Assembly (NCBI GenBank): GCA_022616415.1
Contig: JAKEEU010000262.1
Coordinates: forward strand, 1 to 64,000
Direction: 5' to 3'
DNA: 64,000 nt
From: Candidatus Zhuqueibacterota bacterium
GTDB taxonomy: Bacteria > Zhuqueibacterota > Zhuqueibacteria > Zhuqueibacterales > Zhuqueibacteraceae
The notes beneath the pieces were generated by a model. The model saw only the letters and a list, made by a program, of their open reading frames with translations. It ran no database searches and had not been told where the DNA came from. A program made the position numbers and the translations under genes. Positions 7,206 through 16,112 of this stretch are shown piece after piece; positions within the stretch are counted from its first letter, which is position 1; each line of letters opens with the position of its first letter.

Positions 7206-10130
7206 ATGCAAGCAACCAAAAGCAGCAATGACGGTGAGGTAAAGGACAAACCCAAGGTCTTCCTCTCCTACTCGCGCAAGGACGGTTTCGACTTTGCCAG
7301 AAATCTTCGCCAAAAACTGGAGAAGCTGGGCTTTTCGTTTTGGCAGGATATCATCAGCCTTGAAGGCGGACGCGACTTTTGGCTGCAGATCACCGAAGCG
7401 CTCGACCATGTTGAGTTCATGGTTTTGGTACTCTCAGACGGGGCCATGGAATCTCCCATTGTCCGCAAGGAGTGGCGTTATGCGCGACAGCAAGGTGTGT
7501 GTGTTTATCCCGTGAAAGGCGAGCTATTCTCCGAAGAAATCCACCAAAGTTTGCCGCGCTGGATGCGGGAGGCGCATTACTATGATCTCGACATCGAAGA
7601 ACAGTGGCAGAAGCTCGTTAACGATCTCCACAAAAGTTGCGAGACTGTACGCGTGCCGTTCATGGTCGAAGACAAACCGGATGATTTTGTAGAACGACCC
7701 GAAGAATTCAACCAACTTCTCGCGCTGCTGCTCAATCCCAAACGCGAAGAGCCGATTGCGATTACTGCCGCGTTGCGTGGCGCCGGTGGCTACGGCAAAA
7801 CCACGCTCGCCAAAGCGCTTTGTCATGACGAGGCTATTCAGAACGCTTTTGACGACGGCATCCTGTGGGTGACGCTCGGCGAAAACCCTGGCGATTTGAC
7901 TGGCCGCGTCGAAGATTTGATTTACACCCTCAGTGACGAGCGGCCAGAATTCTCCAGCGTGCAGGCTGCGGCAGCCCGATTCGCGGAGCTGCTGGCTGAC
8001 CGCGATATTTTGCTGGTGATCGATGATGTGTGGAACAGCGCCCATTTGAAACCTTTCTTGCAAGGCGGCTCACGCTGCAGCCGGCTGATCACCACGCGCA
8101 ATAGCGACACGCTGCCAGCCAAGGCCAAAGGGATCGATCTCGATGCCATGCGGACGGACGAGGCCACGAGCTTGCTCGGTTTTAATCTGCCTGAAAGCGA
8201 GGTTCTCGCTCTCCAACGTCTCGCGCAACGTTTGGGCGAATGGCCGTTGCTGCTCAAACTCGTTAACGCGACACTGCGCTACCACGTGTATGATTTGCAG
8301 CAATCCTTCGCCGCGGCGATTGCTTATGTCAACGCCGCGCTGGATGAGTGTGGCTTAATTGCCTTTGACCAAGACAATGCCACGGAACGCCATCAGGCCG
8401 TCGCCAAAACGCTTGAAGTCAGCTTGCAGATGCTCGCCGAAGGAGAACGGCAGCATTACTTCGAGTTGGCGATCTTTCCAGAGGATGTGAATATTCCTCT
8501 GGCCACACTGGAGAAACTTTGGGCGGCGGCGGGATACAAACCGATTCATACCGAAAAGCTGTGCGAGAAACTCCACAAGCTCTCCCTTTTGCTGCATTTT
8601 GATTTGAGCGACCGCACCATTCGCCTGCACGACGTGATGCGTCAATACTTGGTACAGAAGATTGGCGCTGAATTGCCCAAGCTTCATGCTCAATTCCTTT
8701 ACGCCTATCGCTCCACCACTTCGATGCAAACCTGGGCGAACTTGCCTGCGGATGAGCCCTATCTCTGGCGCCATCTCGCCTATCATTTAATAAAAAGTGG
8801 TCAGCCCCAAACTTTGCATGACTTGCTGTGGGATTACGATTGGCTGCACAACAAACTCGCAGTCAGCGAGATCAATGCTTTGCTTGCGGACTATGATTTT
8901 TTCCCAGAAGATCGGGAACTGCGACTGGTGCAAAGCGCCTTGCGGCTTTCGGCCAACCAGCTCACCCGCGACCGCCAGCAATTGCCAAGCCACTTGCTAG
9001 GACGTTTGTTGGGACAAACTTCACCCGACACACAATCCTTACTCGCGCAGGCGACGAAGAAGGCGAAAAGACCGTGGCTCCGCCCCTTAACACCAAGCCT
9101 CACAACCCCAGGAGGGCCGTTGCTTCGCACGCTGGAAGGACATAGCAAATATGTTAATGCCGTCGCGATCACGCCCGATGGCAAGTACGCGGTGTCGGCG
9201 TCATCTGACAAAACGCTCAAAGTATGGGATCTCACCTCTGGTCAAACGCTGCGAACTTTGGAAGGGCATAGTGATGAGGTTAATAGCGTTGCAATCACGC
9301 CCAATGGTGAATATGCGGTGTCGGCGTCAAAGGACAAGACGCTAAAAGTGTGGGACTTGACTTCTGGCCAAGTGCTGCGAACCTTAGTAGGGCATATTAG
9401 TGCGGTTTATGCTGTCGCGATCACGCCTGATGGCAAGTACGCGGTGTCGGCGTCAAAGGACAAAACGCTCAAAGTGTGGGATTTGGCTTCTGGCCAGGTA
9501 CTGCAAACCTTAGAAGGGCACAGCGCCTTGGTTAATAACGTCGCGATCACTCCCGATGGTAAATACGCTGTGTCGGCGTCGTTTGACAGAACACTCAAAG
9601 TGTGGGACTTGGCTTCTGGCCAAGCGCTGCAAAATTTGAAAGAGCATAGGGATTTGGTTAGTAGCGTCGTGATCACACCTGATGGAAAGTACGTGGTGTC
9701 GACGTCAACGGATAAGACGCTTAAAGTGTGGGATTTGATTTCTGGCCAAGTGCTGCAAAATTTGAAAGGGCATAGGGATTTGGTTAGTAGCGTCGTGATC
9801 ACGCCCGATGGCAAGCATGCGGTGTTGGCGTCAAGGGGCAAGACGCACAAAGTGCGGGATTTGGCTTCGGGCCAGACGCTGCGAACTTTGAAAGGGCATC
9901 GTGATAGGGTTACGAGCGTCCTGATAACGCCCGATGGCAAGTATGGGGTGTCGGCATCTGAAGACCACACGCTCAAAGTGTGGGAACTCGCAACCGAAAA
10001 GGCTGTCACCACCTTTTGGGGAGAGAGTCCCATAAACTGCTGTGCCATTGCGCCTGATGGCCGTACCATTGTCGCTGGCGAACGCTCCGGTCGAATGCAC
10101 TTTTTGCGGTTGGAAGGATTGGAGACGTGA
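7206..10130 (+). CDS. TIR-NB-ARC-WD40 STAND receptor
   Basis: 974 residues. TIR domain at about 17-150 (KVFLSYSRKDG; probable catalytic Glu89 in RKEWRYARQQG). NB-ARC ATPase: P-loop GAGGYGKTTLA near 192, Walker B ILLVIDDVW near 267, an ITTR sensor, a WPLLLKL (GLPL-like) motif and LHDVMRQYL in place of MHD. The C-terminal WD40 propeller runs from about 637 to the end, with seven 42-residue repeats plus a closing one. I take the ATG at 7206, directly before the TIR domain; the frame runs upstream to 7113 over unconserved residues. TIR-STAND proteins are expected to sense a target through the propeller, oligomerise on ATP and degrade NAD+, aborting infection. That role comes from family knowledge; the trigger here is unknown. 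Confidence 0.93.
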   Translation: MQATKSSNDGEVKDKPKVFLSYSRKDGFDFARNLRQKLEKLGFSFWQDIISLEGGRDFWLQITEALDHVEFMVLVLSDGAMESPIVRKEWRYARQQGVCVYPVKGELFSEEIHQSLPRWMREAHYYDLDIEEQWQKLVNDLHKSCETVRVPFMVEDKPDDFVERPEEFNQLLALLLNPKREEPIAITAALRGAGGYGKTTLAKALCHDEAIQNAFDDGILWVTLGENPGDLTGRVEDLIYTLSDERPEFSSVQAAAARFAELLADRDILLVIDDVWNSAHLKPFLQGGSRCSRLITTRNSDTLPAKAKGIDLDAMRTDEATSLLGFNLPESEVLALQRLAQRLGEWPLLLKLVNATLRYHVYDLQQSFAAAIAYVNAALDECGLIAFDQDNATERHQAVAKTLEVSLQMLAEGERQHYFELAIFPEDVNIPLATLEKLWAAAGYKPIHTEKLCEKLHKLSLLLHFDLSDRTIRLHDVMRQYLVQKIGAELPKLHAQFLYAYRSTTSMQTWANLPADEPYLWRHLAYHLIKSGQPQTLHDLLWDYDWLHNKLAVSEINALLADYDFFPEDRELRLVQSALRLSANQLTRDRQQLPSHLLGRLLGQTSPDTQSLLAQATKKAKRPWLRPLTPSLTTPGGPLLRTLEGHSKYVNAVAITPDGKYAVSASSDKTLKVWDLTSGQTLRTLEGHSDEVNSVAITPNGEYAVSASKDKTLKVWDLTSGQVLRTLVGHISAVYAVAITPDGKYAVSASKDKTLKVWDLASGQVLQTLEGHSALVNNVAITPDGKYAVSASFDRTLKVWDLASGQALQNLKEHRDLVSSVVITPDGKYVVSTSTDKTLKVWDLISGQVLQNLKGHRDLVSSVVITPDGKHAVLASRGKTHKVRDLASGQTLRTLKGHRDRVTSVLITPDGKYGVSASEDHTLKVWELATEKAVTTFWGESPINCCAIAPDGRTIVAGERSGRMHFLRLEGLET
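9118..10000 (+). repeat. 126-bp tandem repeats encoding WD40 blades
   Basis: Seven units of 42 codons within the STAND receptor. Neighbouring units share long near-identical stretches (TPDGKYAVSAS, DKTLKVWDL, and DLVSSVVITPDGK in units 5 and 6), suggesting recent duplication or gene conversion. Unit 6 (about 9757-9882) is degenerate: the SDKTLKVWD signature has become RGKTHKVRD, losing the Trp. Confidence 0.9.
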
Positions 10131-10179
10131 GAGGGCAACGTTGAAAAGTGAAACGTAATTCGCAAAACATAAATCAGCA

Positions 10180-10293
10180 ATGGAAAATCCGCCTCCCATT
10201 TTCATCAGTTATTCTTCCAAAGATCGTAGCCTCGTTGAAAAAATCCATCCAACGGACGCAGTCTTACCCTGGAAGCAGCCGGAGGCACGGTAG
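10180..10293 (+). pseudogene. TIR-domain remnant
   Basis: A 37-codon reading frame beginning MENPPPIFISYSSKDRSLVE, which is an unmistakable TIR-domain N-terminus, then losing similarity and stopping. It is the third TIR start within 4.5 kb and lies 50 nt after the STAND receptor stop. The rest of the gene is absent, so it is a relic of another TIR gene, probably removed by the same rearrangements that truncated its neighbours. Confidence 0.75.
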
Positions 10294-10418
10294 TCGTACA
10301 AATTTCTTTGCAAAAACCAATTGCTTGTACATATTCAAAATTTTTGTCAAGCCTGATTCGCAACTGAACCAACGTTGACAAAGGAAAACCGATTCCCGAA
10401 AGCAGCAACAAATCCAAG

Positions 10419-11079
10419 ATGCAACAAGCGACATCTCAAGAGATGCAAAAAACGACATCTCAAGCTTGGGGACCCGACAATCCGCATCCGCTGGTGAAGA
10501 TGAAGACCGAGCTGGTGTGGGAGGGCAAATACGACGAGTATGGGAATCACCGGCCGGTGAAGTTGCCCACTTCGCTTTCCGCGCCTCTGCCGCTGCAGCG
10601 TATTGAGACGATTGACGAGCCGCGCGACCGCGAGAAGGCGGCGCAGGGCAGTTTGTTCGATCACGCCGAATTTAGCGCCAAAGCCCACCGCGACGATTTC
10701 CGTCCCGACAGTCGGGACTGATTTGGGGCGACAACAAGCTCGCCATGGCTTCTCTGCTGGAACGTTTTCGTGGCAAGGTCGATCTGATTTACATCGACCC
10801 GCCGTTCGACGTGGGCGCAAAGACTCGGGACGCTCCTTTTTGTCTGGATTATGCGAAACAAGGCGGATTTTGGGCATGGCCGGCGTGTGGAAGGCAGTGA
10901 CGAATGTATTTGCCGATGCCGGCATGAAGGAGCTTTACGATGATTTGAAAAAAGTCAACGAAGTCCGCAACAAGCACGTCGCGCACAGCGAAGCGCCGCT
11001 CGATGATCCGGATAAAGCAACGGAGGCCATGGGCGATTGGGTGCGGTGTATCAATCGGATGGTGAAAATAGTGGAATGA
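10419..11079 (+). pseudogene. Site-specific DNA methyltransferase remnant fused to a downstream tail
   Basis: Three reading-frame pieces. Piece 1 (10419-10700) is the N-terminus of a type III-like adenine methyltransferase (NPHPLVKMKTELVWEGKYDE). Piece 2, in a shifted frame, continues LIWGDNKLAMASLL and the catalytic motif IYIDPPFDVGA (DPPF). A 17-nt palindrome, GTCCCGACAGTCGGGAC, at 10702-10718 marks the frameshift. Piece 3 (about 10873-11079) is the C-terminal tail of a different, helical protein (RNKHVAHSEAPLDD) that I cannot name. Everything between DPPF and that tail, probably more than 2 kb, is gone. The SAM-binding FxGxG motif is absent, so it cannot methylate DNA. Confidence 0.78.
10702..10718. 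repeat. 17-nt perfect palindrome inside the methyltransferase remnant
   Basis: GTCCCGACAGTCGGGAC (central base unpaired) lies exactly where the methyltransferase frame breaks, between HRDDFR and LIWGDNK. It appears to be a small insertion that displaced two codons. Confidence 0.7.
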
Positions 11080-11246
11080 AGAACCGTTTGGCGCGAGCAA
11101 ACCCGTGGCGGATTGCGACGTTGTCTGTTTGATGTGAAGCCAACAAGCCGCCACTTCAAAATGGGCTGCGCCCAAGAAAAGCAAAAAAGATAAAACGGAA
11201 AAACGGCAAAAAGTGAGAGGACGAATGAAAAAAAGGGAAAGAGTCT
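11080..11246. other. Intergenic, nothing recognisable
   Basis: A 167-bp gap between the methyltransferase remnant (plus) and the VapC toxin (minus), purine-rich at 11170-11240. I see no gene, terminator or repeat here. Confidence 0.5.
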
Positions 11247-11663
11247 TTACTTCAAGAATAAATTCTCGAAAGGCTTGTTGTCTTTCCAGCGATAGACGTT
11301 GAAGTCTCGAACATCGGAAGAAAGGATGCGGCCATGTCCCAAGTGTTCGGCCAGAATCACCAGCGAAGCATCTGCCAAATCCATTTGCAAATTGGCATAA
11401 TCCTTCATTAGCTCGTGGATGCGCCCTGCATGCTTTTCCGATAAGTCAAAAGCCTTGAAAGCACCGCCGCCATAACTCTTAATAAAAGCAACCGGAGCTT
11501 GCGCGCCTAAACGCATGAGCAGCAAGTAACAAGTTTCCGTCATGACCGGCCAAGTTGTTATCAGCGGCGAATTGATATTCGCCATCGTCGACTTGGCTTT
11601 TTCGTGATGCTCATCTTTTTTATTGGCCAAAGCGAGCCAAAAGCCGGTATCAACCATGACCAT
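11247..11663 (-). CDS. vapC: PIN-domain toxin (VapC family)
   Basis: A 138-residue PIN ribonuclease. The acidic residues expected at the active site are present: Asp5 (VDTGFWLAL), Glu43 (MTETCYLL) and Asp95/Asp98 (MDLADASLV). VapC toxins cleave tRNA or rRNA and are held in check by the cognate antitoxin. The upstream gene (11650-11910) encodes a short antitoxin and overlaps this one by 14 nt, the usual vapBC arrangement. Length and motifs suggest it is intact. Confidence 0.9.
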   Translation of the reverse strand: MVMVDTGFWLALANKKDEHHEKAKSTMANINSPLITTWPVMTETCYLLLMRLGAQAPVAFIKSYGGGAFKAFDLSEKHAGRIHELMKDYANLQMDLADASLVILAEHLGHGRILSSDVRDFNVYRWKDNKPFENLFLK

Positions 11664-11910
11664 ATTTCTGCTCCATCAACTCCCTCAAGTCGTTTTTATA
11701 ATTGACGGAAAGGTGAGCATCGCCTTCACCGCAGCCAATAAAGCCAGCTTCCTCAAAGGCCTTCAGCCGATCCGCCGGTGACAACCGCGTGATCTCGTAA
11801 TACAAATTGACGGAGTTTTTCAAAATATCAGAAAGCGTCAATTGCGTCGTTTTCAGAAGATAATCAATTTTTTCGGCGAGACTATCATCTAGATTGGTGT
11901 TGATCAGCAT
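11650..11910 (-). CDS. vapB: Antitoxin partner of the PIN toxin (VapB-like, ribbon-helix-helix type)
   Basis: An 86-residue protein. The first 45 residues (INTNLDDSLAEKIDYLL, then TLSDILKNSVNLYY) fit a ribbon-helix-helix DNA-binding fold. The C-terminal half is helical and acidic and would wrap the PIN toxin. A GAGAG ribosome site precedes the start. It overlaps vapC by 14 nt and should autoregulate the pair. The AT-rich upstream region (11911-12050) probably holds the operator. Confidence 0.82.
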   Translation of the reverse strand: MLINTNLDDSLAEKIDYLLKTTQLTLSDILKNSVNLYYEITRLSPADRLKAFEEAGFIGCGEGDAHLSVNYKNDLRELMEQKYGHG

Positions 11911-12054
11911 GGCACTCTCCTACATTGCAGTTTTTAGCATAATATGACAAAATGCAGTTCAAAGCAAGCATAATTCTATATTGTAAAATAGCATTTTTTT
12001 CTCAACATCACAATAAAAATATTGCGCTCTTTTGTTCGTAAACAAATTGAAAGG

Positions 12055-12122
12055 CCAACGGATAAAAAAACGACCAACGGATTTAAAACTTTTCGTCCGT
12101 TGGTCGTTGCTTTATCCGTTGG
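12055..12122. repeat. Dispersed palindromic repeat, family B (copy 2)
   Basis: CCAACGGATAAAAAAACGACCAACGGAT pairs with the complementary run ending TTTATCCGTTGG. It lies 14 nt past the RND permease stop at 12136 (minus strand), where it would make a hairpin in the mRNA 3' end. It also borders the vapBC promoter region. Other copies are at 3711-3778 and 62703-62772. Confidence 0.88.
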
Positions 12123-12135
12123 GCAAATCTTTTCT

Positions 12136-15100
12136 TCACGCCTTAGCCTCTCCGCGCCTCTTCCCAAACATGATCGCCAGCAACTGCTTCCACATTTCGC
12201 GCAGGTCGTCGAAATAAGTATAGGCGACGGGCACGACCAGCAACGTTAAAATCGTGGCGGAGATCATGCCGCCCATGAGGGTGCGGCCCATTGGCGCGTA
12301 GGAGATGCCGATGACTTTCGAGGTGCCCAGCGCCATGGGGACGAGGCCGAAGATGGTGGTGCCGGCGGTCATCAAGATGGGACGGAAGCGCTGGCGTCCG
12401 GCTTCGATGATGGCGTCGTGGCGGCTGTAGCCTTGCAGCCGCAATTGATTCACCAAATCCACCAGCACGATGGCGTTGTTCACCACGACGCCGACGAGAA
12501 TGAACAGCCCGATCATCGCCATGAGATCCATAGGCGTGCGCGTGAGAAACAGCGTCCAGCCAACGCCGAAGAAGGCAAAGGGAATGCACACGATCACCGA
12601 CAGCGGCAGAATCACCGACTCGAACAAGACGCCCATGAGCAGCATCACAAACGTGACGGCGAGATACAAGCCGTAGTTGGTGGTGTCCTGATTTTCCCGC
12701 ATGCGATCGAAGCGCTGGCCTTTGTCCCACGAATAGCCGCGCGGCATCTCGAAGCCGTCCATCGCCTGATCGATTTGGCGATAAAGGTGCTGCGCATTTT
12801 CCTGCGTGGTGGTGGCGGTGATGGCCAGCATGGTTTTGCCGTCATTGCGGGTGATGCGCCCATAGCCGCGGCGCACGGAAATCTCGGCGATATTCGCCAG
12901 CGGCACTTCCTGGCCGTTCGACTGGCGCATGCGCAGGTTCATCAGTTGGTGCAGCGTCTCACGATCTTGTTTGCGCATTTGCACGCGAATGTCCACCTCG
13001 CGGTCTTCGGTGCGATAATCCGGCAGCTCGACGCCGCGCAGCGCATACGAAATCGTTCCGGCCACGGCTTGCGGATTGACGCCGAATTTCGTCGCCTGCT
13101 CGCGATTCAAGCGCAGCCGCACCTCGTCGACGCCTTCTTCAAGCTCGGTGCCGACGTCCAGCAGGCCGGGAATGGCGCGCAAACGCCGCTCGACTTCGTG
13201 GGAAAGCTCGGTGAGGCGGTCGGTGTCATCGCCGTACAAGACGACAGACATGGTGCCCTGCTGATTCGCCGTTTCCTGGCGCCAGCGTGTGCGCATGTCG
13301 ATGCCTGCCCGTTTCGGCGCATTTTCCTTGACGTCTTCGATCACCTTCTCGCGCGTCATGGCACCGTTTTTAACCAGCCCGAGTTTTCGCCCGATTGACA
13401 GGCCGACCACCTGCCACCATTGTTGTTGCGGCGGCTTGTTCAAATAGGCCCGCACTTGCCCCCAGTCCGTGCTGAAGCGCGTCTCGACTGAGCGGAGGTC
13501 ATATTTCTCTTTGTTAGCATAGAGAAATTCCTCGAATGACTCAAAATATGCGTTGGCCTCTTCGAGGGTATAATTGCCGGGCAATTCAAAAATGAATCTG
13601 ACGTCATTGATATTGCCCTGGGTTTCATCGGTCTTGGGCACCGCTTGCATGATCCCAAACGCGCTGATGCCCAAAATGGCAAAGATCAACGCGGCATCGA
13701 CGCGGCGGGCGAGGGTGCGCTCGAGCACGCGAATGTAAAACGCATTGGCGCGCGTGATGGATTTCGCCTCTTGTACTTCTTTTTTCGAAGAGAATATTAT
13801 GGTGCCGAGCGGAATGAAAACCAGCGCGACGAACAAGCTGGCGACCAACGCCGAAATGACGGGCACGCCCATGCGCGCCATGTAAAAAGTCATGCCGGGG
13901 TTGTCACCCATAAAAATAAGTGGCAGGAAGACCACGACCGTCGTCAATGTCGCCATCGTGATCGGCATCGCCACCTCGCTGGCGCCTTGAATCGCGGCCT
14001 CGCGCCGGGAAAGGCCTTCCTTACGCAGGCGGTAAATGTTTTCCACCACGACGATCGAATTGTCGACGACCAAGCCGACGCTCACCATCAATCCCATCAT
14101 GGTCATGATGTTCAGCGACCAGCCCATGAAATAGATCACCACGATGGTAACGAGCAACGAGATCGGAATGGCGAGATTGATGATCACCGTCATGCGGAAG
14201 CGGCGCAGGAAAAAGTAAATCACCAAAAACGCGAAGATGCCGCCCCAAAAGCCGGCATTCATCAAATTGTTGATGGATTCGAGAACGTACGTGCCTTGAT
14301 CGAAAATCACCTGAAAGCTCATGCCGGCGAGCTGCGGATTCACGCGCACTTGCTGATCGAGAACCTCCAGCACGTTATTGCAGACCTCGACGGTATTGGC
14401 TTGCGATTCTTTAAAGAGTCCCACCCAAACCGAGGGCTTGCGGTCAAAACGCTGAATCCATCTTTTGTCCTCGGCGACGTCGAATTTGACCTCGGCGATG
14501 TCTTTCAAGCGCAGATTGGTGTTGCTGATGCGAAGGTTTTGGATTTCTTCGAGATTTTCATATTTTCCCAGCGAGCGCACGTAAAACTTTTTGCCGGCGT
14601 CGTTGACGTAGCCGCTGGCGAGCACGAAATTGTCGCGCCGCATGTCTTCGACGAGCTGGTACAAGTTGATGTTGTGCGCATCGACGCTGGCTTGATCGAC
14701 GAGCACCTGCACGGCCTTGCGGTCGACGCCCCACAATTCGACGTTGGCCACGCCGTCGATGCGGTTCAATACCTTGCGGAGGTGCGTGTCCAACAGGCTG
14801 TAAGCGTCTTCATATTTTTTGTCCAGCGAAACCGCCATGAAGACGATTTCCTCGTCGTCGTCGCTGAATTTTCTGGGATAAATTCGCTCGATGTCATCGG
14901 GCAGCTCGGGCTTCACCCGATCGATGCGGTCGCGGAGATCGGCGTAGGCCACGTCCATGTTCGTTTTTCCGGCAAACTCGATCCACGTCCAGCAGCCGTT
15001 GTTGCGGCTGCTGGTCTCGACACGGCGCACGCCGTGAATGGTTTGCACGATCTCCTCAATCGGCCGGGCAATTTGCTCCTCGATCTCGCTGGGATTGGCG

Positions 15101-15273
15101 TTATTGTAGGGAACCCAAATCCCGAGCGCGGGAAAAACAAAGCCTTTGGGAAAAAGCTCGATGGGAATGTCCGAGTACGCAACGATGCCGACGACGATGA
15201 GCGCGAGAAAAATCATCAGCACCGTCACCGGCCGGTTGGCGGAAAGTCGGGGGAGAATGGAGTGGCGATTCAT
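12136..15273 (-). CDS. RND efflux transporter, inner-membrane permease (HAE1-type)
   Basis: 1045 residues, the standard AcrB/MexB size, with an N-terminal transmembrane helix (RPVTVLMIFLALIVVGIVAY), two large periplasmic loops and the TM4 proton-relay segment VGLVVDNSIVVVENI. The relay pair reads Asp-Asn instead of the Asp-Asp of AcrB, a common variant in this family. It should export substrates with a membrane-fusion protein and an outer-membrane channel. The likely fusion protein (20651-21760) and a second permease (16648-20475) lie upstream on the same strand; no TolC-like channel is in the window. A row of antitoxin-like genes (15411-16480) now separates the two permeases. Confidence 0.95.
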   Translation of the reverse strand: MNRHSILPRLSANRPVTVLMIFLALIVVGIVAYSDIPIELFPKGFVFPALGIWVPYNNANPSEIEEQIARPIEEIVQTIHGVRRVETSSRNNGCWTWIEFAGKTNMDVAYADLRDRIDRVKPELPDDIERIYPRKFSDDDEEIVFMAVSLDKKYEDAYSLLDTHLRKVLNRIDGVANVELWGVDRKAVQVLVDQASVDAHNINLYQLVEDMRRDNFVLASGYVNDAGKKFYVRSLGKYENLEEIQNLRISNTNLRLKDIAEVKFDVAEDKRWIQRFDRKPSVWVGLFKESQANTVEVCNNVLEVLDQQVRVNPQLAGMSFQVIFDQGTYVLESINNLMNAGFWGGIFAFLVIYFFLRRFRMTVIINLAIPISLLVTIVVIYFMGWSLNIMTMMGLMVSVGLVVDNSIVVVENIYRLRKEGLSRREAAIQGASEVAMPITMATLTTVVVFLPLIFMGDNPGMTFYMARMGVPVISALVASLFVALVFIPLGTIIFSSKKEVQEAKSITRANAFYIRVLERTLARRVDAALIFAILGISAFGIMQAVPKTDETQGNINDVRFIFELPGNYTLEEANAYFESFEEFLYANKEKYDLRSVETRFSTDWGQVRAYLNKPPQQQWWQVVGLSIGRKLGLVKNGAMTREKVIEDVKENAPKRAGIDMRTRWRQETANQQGTMSVVLYGDDTDRLTELSHEVERRLRAIPGLLDVGTELEEGVDEVRLRLNREQATKFGVNPQAVAGTISYALRGVELPDYRTEDREVDIRVQMRKQDRETLHQLMNLRMRQSNGQEVPLANIAEISVRRGYGRITRNDGKTMLAITATTTQENAQHLYRQIDQAMDGFEMPRGYSWDKGQRFDRMRENQDTTNYGLYLAVTFVMLLMGVLFESVILPLSVIVCIPFAFFGVGWTLFLTRTPMDLMAMIGLFILVGVVVNNAIVLVDLVNQLRLQGYSRHDAIIEAGRQRFRPILMTAGTTIFGLVPMALGTSKVIGISYAPMGRTLMGGMISATILTLLVVPVAYTYFDDLREMWKQLLAIMFGKRRGEAKA

Positions 15274-15410
15274 ATTTGGTTTCCGTGTTTAAAAGTCACC
15301 ATGCGAAAATCCGCTTTCGCATAGAAGTGGCTCCAAGACTTTGTTCGGCTAAGCTTCCCTGGATCGTTCTTACCACAAGCGTTGAACCGAATATGCATCG
15401 AAGACTGAAT

Positions 15411-15629
15411 CTACACTTTGAAATCTTCAAGCGGAGCATCGAAATCATCAGACATGGTGATCAAACCTTTGGCGCTCCCAAATTGAGCGCGGGGCTTCGA
15501 TCGGGGAATCGATACCAATTTCAACGTTGGCACGTTGTTTTGGGTGATAACAATTTCTTGGCCTTGCATTGCTTCTTGGATAAGGTGCAAGAATTGCACT
15601 TTTGCTTCTTCAAGAGGAACCTGATACAT
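15411..15629 (-). CDS. Phd/YefM-type antitoxin without visible toxin
   Basis: A 72-residue protein. The N-terminus (VPLEEAKVQFLHLIQEAMQG) and the following strands (EIVITQNNVPTLKLVSI) match Phd/YefM antitoxins, and the acidic tail with SAKGLITMSDDFDAPLEDF is the type normally paired with PIN toxins. A GGAGG ribosome site overlaps the stop of the upstream DUF433 gene. Downstream, from 15411 to the RND start at 15273, there is no PIN gene, so this antitoxin is an orphan here. It may have lost its toxin or act in trans. Confidence 0.8.
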   Translation of the reverse strand: MYQVPLEEAKVQFLHLIQEAMQGQEIVITQNNVPTLKLVSIPRSKPRAQFGSAKGLITMSDDFDAPLEDFKV

Positions 15630-15641
15630 GGTTATGCCTCC

Positions 15642-15849
15642 TTACATTTGGTTTCTTATAACGGCTTCGACCTGCGATCTCTCGACGCCGGCAAACCACT
15701 CCAGAAACTGTTCGATCGAAGCGCTATTTTTGAGATTCTCGAAGAGCGCGGACACGGGAACACGAGTTCCACGAAACACCCAAGCTCCACTGACTTTCCG
15801 GGTGGCGCTCGACAGCATCACAATTTCTCCAGTCTTTCATAGCACTCAT
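15642..15849 (-). pseudogene. DUF433-type antitoxin, frameshifted
   Basis: Too short for a simple gene scan but clear by eye. The first frame gives a start and the leader MKDWRNCDAVERHPE. A +1 or -2 nt shift near 15797 moves to a second frame with the DUF433 core VSGAWVFRGTRVPVSALFEN and the helix EQFLEWFAGV. DUF433 proteins are about 70 residues and pair with DUF5615/PIN-like toxins; none is visible here. An internal ATG (MLSSATRK) could still start a 56-residue version holding the whole core. The stop is followed at once by the ribosome site of the Phd-like gene. Confidence 0.72.
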
Positions 15850-15869
15850 CTTTTGTGTATACGGCCGTT

Positions 15870-16112
15870 CTAATCAACATCGATGCGATGGCTAACCATC
15901 CAAAGCTCAAGTTGTTCGAGGCGAGTTTTCCAGCGCTTCTTGAATCTTTTCATCCACTGACGATTCTTGGCCAAGTCGGGTACGTCAACGACGATGCGCA
16001 CGAGATTGTCTCGGTAAAGGATGCCGCCATGACGCCAGTGGCCTTCGACTTTCTGTGTCTCGTAACTGGACGAGCAATCTTTGTCAACGCTGGCAATGTA
16101 TGCCCGCGCCAC
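15870..16112 (-). CDS. Conserved small protein of unknown function
   Basis: An 80-residue, basic protein with the segments YRDNLVRIVVDVPD and RWKTRLEQLELWMVSHRIDV. I do not assign a family. The strand-then-helix pattern and position in a row of antitoxin-like genes (16480 to 15411, all minus) suggest a toxin-antitoxin component. It overlaps the 3' part of the upstream gene in another frame by 163 nt, more than usual, which fits a lost stop codon in that gene. The DUF433-like gene follows 20 nt later. Confidence 0.5.
   Translation of the reverse strand: MARAYIASVDKDCSSSYETQKVEGHWRHGGILYRDNLVRIVVDVPDLAKNRQWMKRFKKRWKTRLEQLELWMVSHRIDVD

Noticed and set aside
9118..10000. Tandem 126-bp repeats as possible non-coding satellite
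   Set aside because: They are in frame and encode conserved WD40 blades.
10148..10378. A 76-codon frame beginning MKRNSQNINQQ
   Set aside because: It overlaps the TIR relic in another frame and has no recognisable domain; the relic frame starting at 10180 explains the region better.
13645..15324. A 559-codon plus-strand frame rich in His, Asp and Glu
   Set aside because: It lies entirely opposite the RND permease; its composition is that of a reversed membrane-protein gene in a GC-rich genome.
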